The notes below the pieces were generated by a model. That model had not been told where the DNA came from, did not search any database, and saw only the letters and a list, made by a program, of their open reading frames with translations. Of a stretch of 64,000 bases of DNA, positions 46,860 to 57,703 are shown one piece after another. The stretch is from positions 87,355,736-87,419,735 of the forward strand of contig OW386289.2 of NCBI GenBank assembly GCA_936432065.2. Direction: 5' to 3'. Source of the stretch: Rutpela maculata. Lineage: Eukaryota > Arthropoda > Insecta > Coleoptera > Cerambycidae. Position 1 is the stretch's first letter. The number at the start of each line of letters is the position of its first letter. Made by a program: the position numbers and the translations under genes.

Positions 46860-48290
46860 ATGCCCTATGGGCCGGAAAGAGTAAATGAGGAAACTTTAGA
46901 AATTATCACTAGAGCATAAATCGAAATCACTCCTCTACCTATGGGATGGAACACAACTATACAAACACCACTTCTTAAAATCAGATGAATAACGCTATAG
47001 CATAGAACACAAATATTATGCAATACTACAGAACTACATCGGAAGACCACCAGACTGCCAGACAGCGTTCATTAAAGGAAAAGCCAGGGATGACGATATG
47101 TACACCACCAGAAGAATTAGGAAGAAAAATAGAGAGAGAAAAATATAGGAATTAAGCAAGGATCTCCCACGTCCCCCCGACTATTCGCATTGAGAACTCC
47201 GATGGTACTAACATACGCCGATGATCCAGTATGGAAATAGAAGAGCAGGATAATCTCGACTTTCTAAAATGTATGAACTGCATCTTGATATAACTGGACT
47301 GAAATTAGTATATTATGCAATGATCACTTACTGATAGCTATTAAGACACGAGCATGAGAATTATGTCATAATGTCATAATGAATGTGAGTATCTTAGTAG
47401 TCATTAAATGTGAGTTTCACACACTATTTTTTCTACGAACAGTCATAGTGAAATAGAAAATTAACACTTTATTTTTGAGATTGCTATGTAAACATAACAT
47501 GACAGATGACTTGTCAAAATTGATAAATTTTAAATGTCAGATGTTCAAGGCAGTAGTTGATATTGAAAGAATATTGCTGTTTGTGTTTCTATTGGTTATA
47601 AACTTGTATCGTAATGGAAAATCTGTATCGTGATGACTATCATTAAAGTGCAGGTAGGAAATGTCTAATAAACGATTTAAAGCATTAACTAGTAGAAAAA
47701 TAAACTTCAAGAAGAGTCTGGTGGATAATGGCAAGTCCCGTCAGCAAAAGAGAACCCGGTCAGTTGAGAAGAATACAAAATAGGCGACTACTTTCTAAGT
47801 GCAACGAACAAACTAAAATATCTAGGAACATATCTGATGAACCACCTAAAAGGAAGAAACCTTCTTGAAGGACATCGAGGAAAATAGTCTACCATTGAAC
47901 CTGATCAAGAGAATATACATACAGAAAAGGTCTGAGAAGAGCTGAAAGAAATATCGTCTAACAACTCACAAATCTATTAACATAAGAATAAAAACGTCCA
48001 CATTAATAGGAGGGAAGACAATCACGAAAAGGATAGTACTGAATTACTAGTGACATGCCCAAGGAAGGGACCCGACACATTTACTGAAGAAAGCGCTAAT
48101 ACCAAACTGTCACAAACTAAAAATATGGAGACCATTCTACACGTGGATAATAACAATTGGGAAGATCATGAAAAAAATAAGAGAGGACCAAGCATACTGG
48201 AAAAGAACAGCAAGAGAAAAGGGAATACTATCAAGAAATCACAAGGATATATGCTCTGTCGGAAACAGAAATGAAGGAAACATAAAAAAA
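46860..48290 (+). pseudogene. Non-LTR retrotransposon reverse transcriptase relic
   Basis: Several frames must be combined. The parts are PLPMGWNTTIQTPLLKSDE, then YYAILQNYIG and DCQTAFIKGKARDDDMYTT near 47050, GIKQGSPTSPRLFA near 47150 (RT motif GxxQGxxLSPxLF), and YADD at about 47217 (the catalytic box, followed by Pro). Further on are NKLKYLGTYLMN near 47810 (the conserved KYLGxxL after the palm) and a Lys-rich tail to about 48270. Many stops and shifts make it dead. The family cannot be named from these pieces. LINEs of this kind may have moved the SINE at 23432. Confidence 0.7.
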
Positions 48291-48554
48291 TTATATTTCC
48301 CATCTCTCATTCCTGTACTAAGCGTTCAGTGACTGTCGCTGTTGGGAACAAGCATGGCCCTAGTCCAATCTAGCGTAGACGCAGTCGGCCCGGCGATATA
48401 TTCCTGAGACTGGCAGTAATACCTACTGTATGCTGCTACATCAATCATTCAAATTTCTAAATTTTGGCCGGGTTTTCAAATTTTTATACCACCGTGCTGC
48501 GTAACCGATTTGTTCAGCCGGTCCATTTAAAATTACCCAGCATAATTGCTTCGT

Positions 48555-48800
48555 TTATTCACCCACCAAGTATTCTGGCGGCCCCCAGTAAGGCGCCAAT
48601 TTAATAGAACTTTTTATAGCATATCCATTAGAGGTTTTTTCCACATACATGTGCCTTAAAACAGGCATAAATGCATTATTATAGTTAAGTGAAGTGGACT
48701 GTGTGGTTGGAGCATACGTACCTATATTTATTAATCGGTATTTGCCCATGTGGGCAGGCCTAAGTGTGGGTTGCACAACTACTAAATCTGGTTCAGGTCT
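48555..48800 (-). pseudogene. Unrecognised coding relic, minus strand
   Basis: A minus-strand frame from about 48810 to 48555 reads LQSRPEPDLVVVQPTLRPAH, INIGTYAPTTQSTSLNYNNA and VEKTSNGYAIKSSIKLAPYW before a stop. It continues after the stop as a possible QLCWVILNGPAEQIGYAARW. The composition is protein-like with little low complexity. I do not recognise the family. A decayed insert of viral or transposon origin is one possibility but unproven. Confidence 0.3.
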
Positions 48801-50666
48801 ACTTTGTAAATAGTTTGTTCAGAATTTTCACGGTGTATGCAACTGATAAGGACTGAATAAATGCAAGAACAGTGTACACATTTATAGTTTAAAAGCGCTA
48901 ATGGATTTGATTGGTTGTTCCATTGAAAGTTTTAATTTAACATTTGTTTTCGCCAAGTGCACTTTCACTCTTTTGGATTATTAGGGAAATAACCAACACA
49001 GTGGCTGTATTTTAGCGTAGGATGAACAGGAGTGGTAACGTGATAATAGTGAAATCTTTGTTAGTTTTTAATCATCGTTGATGCAAGTTACATCTGTTGC
49101 GTCGTATGTGTGAAATTCCTGTGTTTTATTACACCCATTGGAGTTAAAAGTAAGAATGTCTTTTGTACATTAAAAATGATTCGTTAATTCAGTTATAAGG
49201 AAAAAAATACTTTTGTTTTGTAATGTACGTACTTATTATAAAAAAATAAGCAAGGAAACCATTTGAAAAACACATATTTACCTTGACTTCAAACGCGAAG
49301 AACAATTACTGTATTTAATGACTTCATGACAACCTTGCTAAATTATGACATTGCCTGAAATCGATACTATAATTAACATGGAATAAATCACAATTATGCT
49401 AATATGAAATACAGGGTGCGGCCTTTTATAAAGATTGTTATACCTTATTTAACTTTTAGAAGATCTGCGTTGAACTTTACTAAAAATTTCTGATTAACAT
49501 ATAGGCTTAAGATTGAATGAAATATGAAATATTTGGTAACTGGAGTTTCCCTTCATTTTGAGTAGTATTTCAATGTAAAAAAAGTGTATCTAGATTTGTA
49601 GAAACCAGTTCGAGGTGAAAAGCAATTAAAAATGTGAAAACCGTGTAATATTTCGTCAAAAATGTGAAATATTTGTCGTGTCTCCATTTCCTAACGATAA
49701 AACTGAGTTTTCTCTGAAACTGACTGATATATTGAAGGTAAAAAAGTTCAAAAAATGCTCAGAAACCCTACTTTTTCATATTGATTTTACAAACGTAGGA
49801 ATTAATATGGAAAAAATGTTGCAGAATGGCGTTTCCTATGGGGATAGCGTTTTCATGTAGAATTGACCAGGGCTAATCAGAACAAATATCCGCATGGAAA
49901 AATGATAGTGGCGTACCACCTTTTCGTAAAAAATATCAGGGGACATGTTTGCAGTGACGCTACTGATGGAGCGATAAAATAACTTTTCTAACTAAAATAT
50001 GTCATTTTATATCCTATTAATACATACCAAAATTGAAAATAATATCTAAAGTACTTTTTGAGATATTAAAAAATAACGATTAAAAAAAGTATCAAAAAAT
50101 TTAAACCGCGGACATATGTTCATATTAGTATAGTCGATAGGTAGATTCTTAGTCCGAATAAGTGCGGGAGTTTTGAAACTTTGTAAATTTGTAGATTTCG
50201 ATGCCCTGAATGAAATAAGAAAAATTGCAAAATGTGATTTCAGCCGCCAGCGCAGCCATATTGAAAAAATGGCACAAAACAGTTTCTTTTAAATATCTCG
50301 CTTCGAGTGCCTCATACGGCAAAAAATGTGCTTATGAAAATAAAAGAGCATTAAAGTTTCCACAAAATATGTCCCATAAATTTTTTCGTTAAACTGAATA
50401 GTTTCGGTGCAGCAGCCGATCGAAATCAAGCATTCTTGACAAAATTATATTTTGCAATTTCTCGATTTAATGCGACTTTTATGAAGAAGTATTTTTATGT
50501 TGAGACAAAATGTTTTCATACATGAAAATCCTCAGATATAGTTGATTTTACTTGTCTGCTACGCATAGCTCAATGTTCAATACTTGAGCTAGAGTATATG
50601 GCGCGTTTTTATTTACGTGGTTGTCCCCTATGGCTAATCCACGACTAGCCTGCTTCTTGAGGCGTT

Positions 50667-51090
50667 TTAGATGCTTGATGTCGAAGGTCCAGGTTCGTTG
50701 TAGTCTTCAACAATACTTTTTTCGGAAATTTCTTCCGTTGCGCTTTCCACTGATTCTACGTATTGATTGTTCTTCATGTTTGCGAGAAATGTTCCGACTG
50801 GAGAGTCGACTTCCTCGTCGTCGTAAAGCTCGTCGACTGTTGCTGGTGCATTGTCGCATCTTTGTTCGTTACAAAATTTGCAAATTGCTTCACTACACCC
50901 TTTTTTGCATTTACAAAAAAGAAATTTAAGTAACTTTTCAGAAGCAGGATCTTTCAGCATTATTACTGGTGTAAGCCCCATTCTTCAACATTTTTACAAA
51001 CCTCTTGCCACTCCTGGACTTGATAATATGTCTTGAATGAATGCTGCCGTGCCGCTGCAGCTGTAGGTGGTAGAGACACGGAGACACCGG
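50667..51090 (-). pseudogene. C-terminal part of a transposon-type Cys-rich protein
   Basis: The minus strand reads LPPTAAAARQHSFKTYYQVQ, EWQEVCKNVEEWGLTPVIML, DPASEKLLKFLFCKCKKGCS and CKFCNEQRCDN, followed by an acidic tail to a stop at 50667. The order LPPTxxAxxxHxxRxYxQVQxW...EWGW...PVxxxxPxAPxxLLxxIxCNCKxxC is one I know from the C terminus of large uncharacterised proteins multiplied in cnidarian and insect genomes. At least one frameshift lies near 51000. The CxCxxxC knuckle is kept but the rest of the usual Cys array is incomplete. Confidence 0.5.
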
Positions 51091-51164
51091 ACTACAATTA
51101 CCAATAATGCGGAAGTCAATGTTCTGCATGAGCAATGATCCGCAACATGCCTCCTGATAACCTG

Positions 51165-51174
51165 TATAAATAGA
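51165..51174 (+). promoter_or_regulatory. TATA-like box in retroelement-like leader
   Basis: TATAAATAGA is followed by initiator-like TCAGTT (51180) and TCACTT (51196). The arrangement resembles core promoters of insect retroelements, and the following sequence has the CGAAACGTC motif. Inference only. Confidence 0.3.
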
Positions 51175-51205
51175 GGAGCTCAGTTCAGCAGAGCTCACTT
51201 CGCTT

Positions 51206-51239
51206 CAGAAGAAGACCACGACAAGATGGTCGAAACGTC
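51206..51239 (+). ncRNA. Degenerate hammerhead-like motif
   Basis: CAGAAGA, a GACCA...TGGTC stem, then CGAAACGTC gives the layout of a type I hammerhead core (CUGANGA, stem II, GAAAC, GUC) as found in Penelope-like and related retroelements. The U of CUGANGA is A here, which would abolish cleavage. This may be a remnant only. Confidence 0.3.
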
Positions 51240-52686
51240 AAGCACTCAACCTAGTCTACGCGGAAGAAGACCCGAAAACCAGCAGCCAGAGAGACACCAT
51301 GTTAAACTTGCTCCTTGTGAGCGATCTTATGAAACATTGGTAACGATAAGTGTCCTCATGTTTGGTTCCATACAGTGCCATAATGAAGCGTTCTCCAGCA
51401 TTAGCGATAGCGTCCGGTTCAGCATTACTATCTTGAAAAAGTTAAATTGAAGCAATTTCCGAAAAAAGTATTGTTGAAGACTACAACGAACCTGGACCTT
51501 CGACATCAAGTACCTAAAACGCCTGAAGAAGCAGGCTGGTGGTGAATTAGGCCTATAGGGGACAAGCTAGTAAAGAAAACGCGCCATATACTCTACCTCA
51601 TGGAGGTGTGGAAACGAGTGTTGAACATTGAGCTATGCGTAGCAGAGAAGTAAAATCAACTATATTTGAGAAATTACAAAAATCATAATTTTGTCAAGAA
51701 TGCTTGACTTCGATGCTGCTGCACCGAAACTATTCAGTTCAACGAAAAAATTTACAAGACATATTTTGTTGAAAATTTAATGCTCTTTTATTTTCATAAG
51801 AACATTTTTTTGTCGTATTAAGCACCCGAAGCGAGATATTTAAAAGAAACTGTTTTTGTGCGCCATTTTTTCAATATGGCGGCGCTGAAGGCTGAGATAA
51901 CATTTTGCGTTCTTTCCTATTTCATTCAGGGCATCGAAATCTACAAATTCCGAAAGTTTCAAAACTCCCGCACTTATTCGCTAAACCCCATGATTTATGC
52001 CCTCACCGCTGTATCATATGAACTTTTTTTCATAAAATTACCTAAAGAATCACACCCTGAAATATTAGCAGGTCATTAAGGAACACCCTGTATTTTATTC
52101 GTATAATACCTGAAATACAAATTAATAAGAAAATAAGTATCTTGTGGCTAATTAAAAAAAAATGTTGCACCATTTGCATAAAAAATTTAGGATATATATC
52201 GGACATTACCTTATTATTATATAGCAATATTTCGGCTACAACTTTTTCAGTCGATTCTTTTACGATACTTCTCTGTGAGGGAGGAAAGCAAAACTTCATG
52301 GAACAATTCCTCTGAATATGCATTTTAATTTTATACTTTACTGAAGAACGAAATATTTTCCACCTTTTATTCACCATTACACAGAAGACATATGAAATCG
52401 TAAATATAAATATTAATGTATGCGAGAACACAAAAATGTGAATGTTTTTTTCTGTAGTGCGTTAACCTTGGAGGTCAAAGTTTTCGTCTACCTAGGTCCA
52501 AAACCAAGAATTATTCGGATATTTTCCTTTATTGGAAACTGCTTTATACTTAATCACCCACGCTTCTTGCGTCAATAACTTGATTTTGGTATACCTAATT
52601 ATCAAGTGGGCAACATATTTAGGAAAACTTTTTTTATAAATTTAAAAATTATTACCGATATAAATTTTACAATTTATCTTTTTCCG

Positions 52687-52851
52687 ATGTGACATATCGT
52701 TTTATGGGATTTTGGGGTAGGCGATTTCAAATATTATATTATTAAATTTCCATAAACAATTATTTCCACATACAATTTTTTTTCGTGGCTAAAGACTTGG
52801 ATAGAAAATCTGGATGTGGAAGCAGTAATTCCTTGGGCACCGGTTTTTTTA
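52687..52851 (+). repeat. DINE-like repeat family R, 3'-end fragment
   Basis: Starts GATGTGACATATCGTTTTAT and runs to GGATGTGGAAGCAGTAATTC and CTTGGGCACCGGTTTTTTT, the last 165 bp of the family. Confidence 0.8.
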
Positions 52852-52949
52852 AAAACATCCTATAATTTAAGCAATCACGCATTATTGTTATCTTATGAAT
52901 TAGATGTTTATTTATTTCGCTGTTTAAAATAAATTAAATCAATATTGAT

Positions 52950-53142
52950 ATCAGTTTGAATTAAATGAAATGCAAGAAAATGGGGAAGTTATTGGAAATA
53001 TTGATCTAAATAATGACGATGATGACAATGATTGTCTATACGCAGAAGTGCAAAACGAAACAGACAGCGAGTCCGACACAGGAAATCAACCTAAAAAAAA
53101 AAACGAGTATAGAAAAGTAAACTTTATTTTGCATATTCAATA
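52950..53142 (+). other. Short acidic open frame, unrecognised
   Basis: A frame with ATG at 52970 reads MQENGEVIGNIDLNNDDDD, CLYAEVQNETDSESDTGNQP and KKKNEYRKV to a stop at about 53142. An acidic stretch followed by a basic patch is typical of N-terminal tails of transposon or nuclear proteins. GAAAA|GTAAAC could be a donor. There is no recognisable domain, so it is weakly supported. Confidence 0.25.
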
Positions 53143-53531
53143 AATTAATTTTTAAATACAAAATGTATACCTTTTTTTATCCCCAATAAGAGTAAAAACT
53201 ATTCTCTCATCAATGTATTATCAAATAAATTGTATGTAATCTTTAAATATTTATTTTCTGAAGCAATATAATTGAATGATTGAAACATAATCGAATAATC
53301 GGAAAGCTGAGAAAAAAATAAGTTCAATTAAAAAAAAACGTCCATCTAGCCACTCCTCAAGCCGAGAAAAATAGAAATAAAGCTGCCGCCGCGATGAAAC
53401 TGTCCAAGTGTGCCGCCAGCAGTGAAGGGGGAGGGGGATCTGGCGTCTAGCGTCAGCGGTAGCGCCAAAGATGCAATTTTCTCTATTTTTTTTCCATGGC
53501 CCATTTATATATATATTAATCCACAGCACAT

Positions 53532-53966
53532 CTCCTTTTTTTTTTAATGATTAGTAACAGACTGAATTTTCGTGAGTAGTTTCGTTTTGACGAGACGCTC
53601 AACTTTTCTCTCTCCGAAAATTCTCGGTAGTGGTAGCTAATAGCAAAAATTATTTTTTCTATTTCACACGAATTAGACAATTCGACAACCTGTCAAATTA
53701 TTTTGGCAATATGTTGTGGACAAACGTAACCAAGGCAATCGAAAAACAAACCCTTTAACAAACGTTTGACGAATGAAAAATATATTGCCAAAATAATTTG
53801 ACAGGTTGTCGAATTGTCTAATTCGTGCGAAATAGAAAAAATAATTTTTGCTATTAGCTACCACTACCGAGAATTTTCGCAGAGAGAAAAGTTGGGCGTC
53901 TCGTCAAAACGAAGCTACTCACGAAAATTCAGCCTGTTATTAATCATTGAAAAAAAAGGGCGATAT
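53532..53966. mobile_element. 435-bp hairpin MITE, about 185-bp arms
   Basis: AATGATTAGTAACAGACTGA ... GACAATTCGACAACCTGTCA and TTATTTTGGCAATAT are mirrored almost perfectly at 53779-53966 around a roughly 65-bp loop (ACGTAACCAAGGCAATCG). Non-coding; the two open frames over it mirror one another. Confidence 0.85.
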
Positions 53967-55027
53967 ACTGTGGACTATATAGACATGGCACTTTTTGTAA
54001 GTGATAACACACACTCTGATAAATATTCAATTAAACTTCCAAGTAAAAAACGTGAATTCTTCATATCTCGACTCCAAAGCATCAGGGCACAATTTTTTGA
54101 AATTCGTGTTATTTTATGACAATTGAAATGCCGTTGGTTGCAATAAATTTTATGCAAAATCCACTGAGATATTTACATTTGTTTAAGTTGCAAAATTGAT
54201 TTTTTGCGTAAAAAAGTCGTAAATTAATTTTTTTGCAATATTCTTTTCGATTATGTCAATGTACATCAAATACAATGTATTTACCGAAACAGAACTGTAA
54301 AATATTAATTCGATCTTTTAATATAACAGTTTCAATTTTTTTTTAAATTAATTGCAAAAAAAATAATTAATATTTTGCAGCGGGACAAAGTGCATTTTAT
54401 TAAGGGTAAGATAAGTACTATTTCTCATAATATCGTTAACATACATATTCGTTACTACAGTACTTCAAAGTTCGAGGATCGAAGAATTCAATTTTTTTAT
54501 ATTTTTTTGCCATAAAATGTTATTAACAATCAAAGATTCATTCTTTGCGTATACGTACCTTATAGGGGAGCTCATGGCGAAGAAATTGACGGGTCGAACG
54601 TTTTTCTACGACCTTTAGAAGCGAAGATATAAGCAAAAAACTAAGTTGCAAAATTCATTTTGTTTTAAAAAAAGTTAAATAACAGTTAAAGCCGCAGTTT
54701 TGAATAGTCAACACTATTTTTTTTCGGATTCCTTAGGAAATTCTGTATGGGGTAGACTAATTTTTGGCTAGTCCCAAAACTTTCCGAACATTTTCCTAAT
54801 ATCACCGGACTAATAATTTCTTGATAAATTAAAGTAACTTCATATACAATGACAAAGGAATGATTTACTGTTTTTCAATCAAAAGTTTATCGAGAACATA
54901 CAACAAAAAACGATTTTAAGGTAAGAGCTTGTATTTTAATTACAAAGCAATAAATTAAAGTAGTTAAATACCTAGCTATAACCTAAAAGCATTTTCATAG
55001 AAATACTTAGGTATTAAGAATCTGGTA

Positions 55028-55252
55028 TGTACCTGAAGTTTCGAACGTTCACCTGAACGAATTTCATATGAAAATTTCCAATTAATCGACTTAGGCGTAC
55101 CATTTTTCTGGTAATATTTGCTGGCAACGATAGTATCCTTGTCAGCAAATATTACCAGAAAAATGGTACGCTTAAGTCGATTTGTAGTTTTTATTAATTT
55201 TTCCTTTTCATATGAGATTCGTTCAAGTGAACGTTCGAAACTTCAGGTGCAT
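55028..55252. mobile_element. 225-bp palindromic MITE with 10-bp target duplication (MULE-like)
   Basis: The ends TGTACCTGAAGTTTCGAACG and its mirror CGTTCGAAACTTCAGGTGCA lead into arms of about 105 bp meeting at GGCAACGATAGTATCCTTG. GAATCTGGTA is exact at 55018-55027 and 55253-55262. A 9-10-bp duplication and long TIRs suggest a Mutator-like element. Confidence 0.8.
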
Positions 55253-55329
55253 GAATCTGGTAACATATTATTTAGTGCTTATTTTAATGTCGATATGATT
55301 TTTTGACAAATTAATTGGCCCTTTTCTTA

Positions 55330-56115
55330 ATGTATATACATACAAAGAGGTGTATAGTGCCTCTCTGGGTAGAAGTGAATACAAATGCCTCCACAATTTG
55401 TAAAACAAGTCAGAGTAAGATATTGAAGAACTTTTAGTATTTGCCCTTTATCATTTTTTAGACATTCCTTTAAGTTATCTGCGTTCAAAATCTGTGGCTG
55501 TTGTGTATATTCTCGGCAATCCAATATAATGTACTTAACAGTAAGTACTTAATCGCAAGCTGTGCACCTCGGTGGTACCTCCCCTCTTAAAAGGTAAACT
55601 GCTGTAAGATGGGTATGCCCAATACGCAAGCGGATTAATGCGATTTGTTCTCTTGTGTTAAGTCGGCAGGGTGCAGGCCATTTATGAACTTCTTCTTTTT
55701 GCTGTTTATTATTAGAGTATTTAGATCTCTATCACTACATATTAATGTATCGTCATCCGCGAATTATACACTAGGGTCAGGAAAAAAATATGAATATATC
55801 GTTAATGTAAATAATAAAGAGTAGAGACCCCAGGACAGAGCCTAGAGGCACACAATGTGCGACTAGAATATTATTTGAAGTTTGATCGTTTAAAAGGACC
55901 CACTCAGTCCTGTTATTAAAATAACAATTTAGAAGATCATGAATCAGACTCCTTATTCCATAGCGGCTACTACTGCAAAGTCAGCTCATGGTTGACACAG
56001 TCGAAGGACTAAGACCACACAATGTTATAATATGTAGACTCAGCTCAACGCTCCGGACTGTGTTATCCACAATTTTAGATACTGCTTTCCGGGACTCTAG
56101 TTTGTGTTTGCGGTA
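55330..56115 (-). pseudogene. Jockey/I-type LINE relic: reverse transcriptase and RNase H end
   Basis: The minus strand from 56115 reads SRKAVSKIVDNTVRSVELSL and SFDCVNHELTL (motif A region, shifted frame). RYGIRSLIHDLLNCYFNNRT, VAHCVPLGSVLGSLLFIIYI and NDI follow (motif B, usually QGSVLGPLLF), then FADDDTLICSD (catalytic FADD, shifted). Almost at once come HKWPAPCRLNTREQIALIRL, RIGHTHLTAVYLLRGEVPPR, CTACD, stop, LTVKYIILDCREYTQ and LKECLKNDKGQILKVLQYL, the C terminus of the RNase H domain and its CxxC...H...C knuckle. Most of the thumb and RNase H are deleted. The remnant is dead. Confidence 0.8.
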
Positions 56116-56724
56116 ATTTACATAATTTGTGGCATCAAAGATCATAACAAAGGTTATTTATTCTAGAACAAGAGGATTTAATGAAGGAAACAACGTTTCA
56201 GCCTGGAATATGGCCTGGGACACTGTATCACACCGAGTTGGAAAAACTCCAAAAGTTAGCTGTGCTAGGTATAAGTAAAATTGTTCCCAACACATCGATT
56301 AAATAAAACTGAAAAAGTTGAAAAATGTATATTGAATATAGTCTGGGAGGTAGTGTCAAATTTTAAGGGTAATTTTGGCACGATTTCTATGAGTTTATGA
56401 TGATAGTTAGTACGTGTTGAAGAACTAAAATTGATGTTAGCTGGCGCGACTCCGTGACTTTTGGGCGTGGGAGGCTGCGAAACTTGTAGAAAAAAAAATT
56501 TTTTGGACCATTTTGGCAAAGATGGAAAAGTATGAATAATTAATTTATGAAACGCAGATCTTAAAATGATGGGTCAGGTCAGCTGCATCGGATCCATGGA
56601 AAAACGTGTTAGCTGACTATGTAAACATGTCGGAAAATTCAGAAAAATCGGAGCGTTTTGGCAAAGCTGAAAATTGTATATATGTATGTTTATGATTTAA
56701 TAATTGCATTAATGTAAAAAAGAT

Positions 56725-57300
56725 CTTGTGAATCAAAGTAAAAAAAATGATGGTAATCATGAAGAGACAGAGTAGCACCGCAAACGAAATGTCCATAAAG
56801 CTGCCTACGAAACGGTATTAAATTATGTCTCGGAGAAAGTTGTAATGTTTGTTTTTATCATTTTTGAAAGATATTGAATATATGAAGACGAAAGACTATT
56901 AACAAAAGAAAAGTTGTGAAGCCTTTCAATGGAATTTTATTGCAAAATAATTTGGAAAATATCGAAAAGAATTGAATAGAGCTGCTATGATTCTGAGATC
57001 GGAAGTACGAAATATTAAACACAAACCACTTCCTCATAAAATAACTGCAAGTAACATGATAGCATGAGAATGCGACGTTCCTGAGCTTATCCAAGATTTT
57101 TATTCAACATTAATTTCTTCTACATCTCGACGAAGAAATAGTGAGAATAAACAGAGGTTGGCAAAATCGTTCTCTGAAGATCTAATTTATACCGTATAAA
57201 ATGGAGTCGTGAAAACATCTAAATACATTTCACTAGGAATGACTTTGAAAAGTTTAGCGAACAGTAAGCAGATCATTAATATTCTTAATGTCCTGTTATT
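56725..57300 (+). pseudogene. Middle part of the Cys/His transposon protein, left arm
   Basis: Shifting frames on the plus strand give HRKRNVHKAAYETVLNYVSE near 56780, then RLAKSFSEDLIYTV, stop, NGVVKTSKYISLGMTLKSLA and NSKQIINILNVL at 57155-57300. The last part follows the pattern (S)xxxDxxxxxxxGxxKTPKHxxLGMTxxxLTxSKxxxxLLN of a repeated protein family in insects and cnidarians. Its mirror is on the minus strand at about 60180-60350. Confidence 0.5.
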
Positions 57301-57571
57301 TTACAATAACCACCCTATTTTGAGATACATTAAATGAAAAATAACGCCCTAGGGCATTATAAAATTATAATACAACCCAAAACAAGCAAATTATGATAGC
57401 GTTATTGACAAACAAAATGCGATGCTATGCAACGGCGGCGTTTACAAACAATTTTGATTTTTACTCTCTTTTAAATCAAATTGTTCTGAACATAATAGAT
57501 GTCAAATTAATAAGTCGTAAATGTCAAAAAAAAATTCGAATTAAATAACAGACTTGCAGGACATTAAACGT

Positions 57572-57703
57572 TGAAGGCACCACGGGTGTTATAGGATAAT
57601 GACGCCCTCGGTCGACGTACACTCCCTCGGGCCAGAGGCCCTCGGGATTGTACACTGCCGACCTCGGTGCGTTATTATCCTTATAACACCCTTGGTACCT
57701 TAA
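57572..57703. repeat. GC-rich hairpin, left arm copy
   Basis: GGCACCACGGGTGTTATA, GGATAATGACGCCCTCGG and GTACACTCCCTCGG face CCCTCGGGATTGTACACTG, CCTCGGTGCGTTATTATCC and TTATAACACCCTTGGTACC around GCCAGAGG. A perfect mirror lies at about 59771-59900. Confidence 0.85.

Larger units (their letters stand above)
49409..52096. mobile_element. 2.7-kb inverted element carrying a Cys-rich protein relic
   Basis: The ends AATACAGGGTG and CACCCTGTATT are inverted. Arms at about 50110-50740 and 51447-51990 are reverse complements (ACTCCCGCACTTATTCG, AAATGTGCTTATGAAAAT, GGTCCAGGTTCGTTGTAGTC). Parts of the outer left arm have no partner. The centre holds a coding relic on the minus strand and a promoter-like TATA stretch on the plus strand. 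Confidence 0.65.

Noticed and set aside
48050..48274. 74-codon Lys-rich plus-strand frame as a separate gene
   Set aside because: It is the tail of the LINE relic that starts at 46860 and follows the KYLGTYL segment with shifts; not independent.
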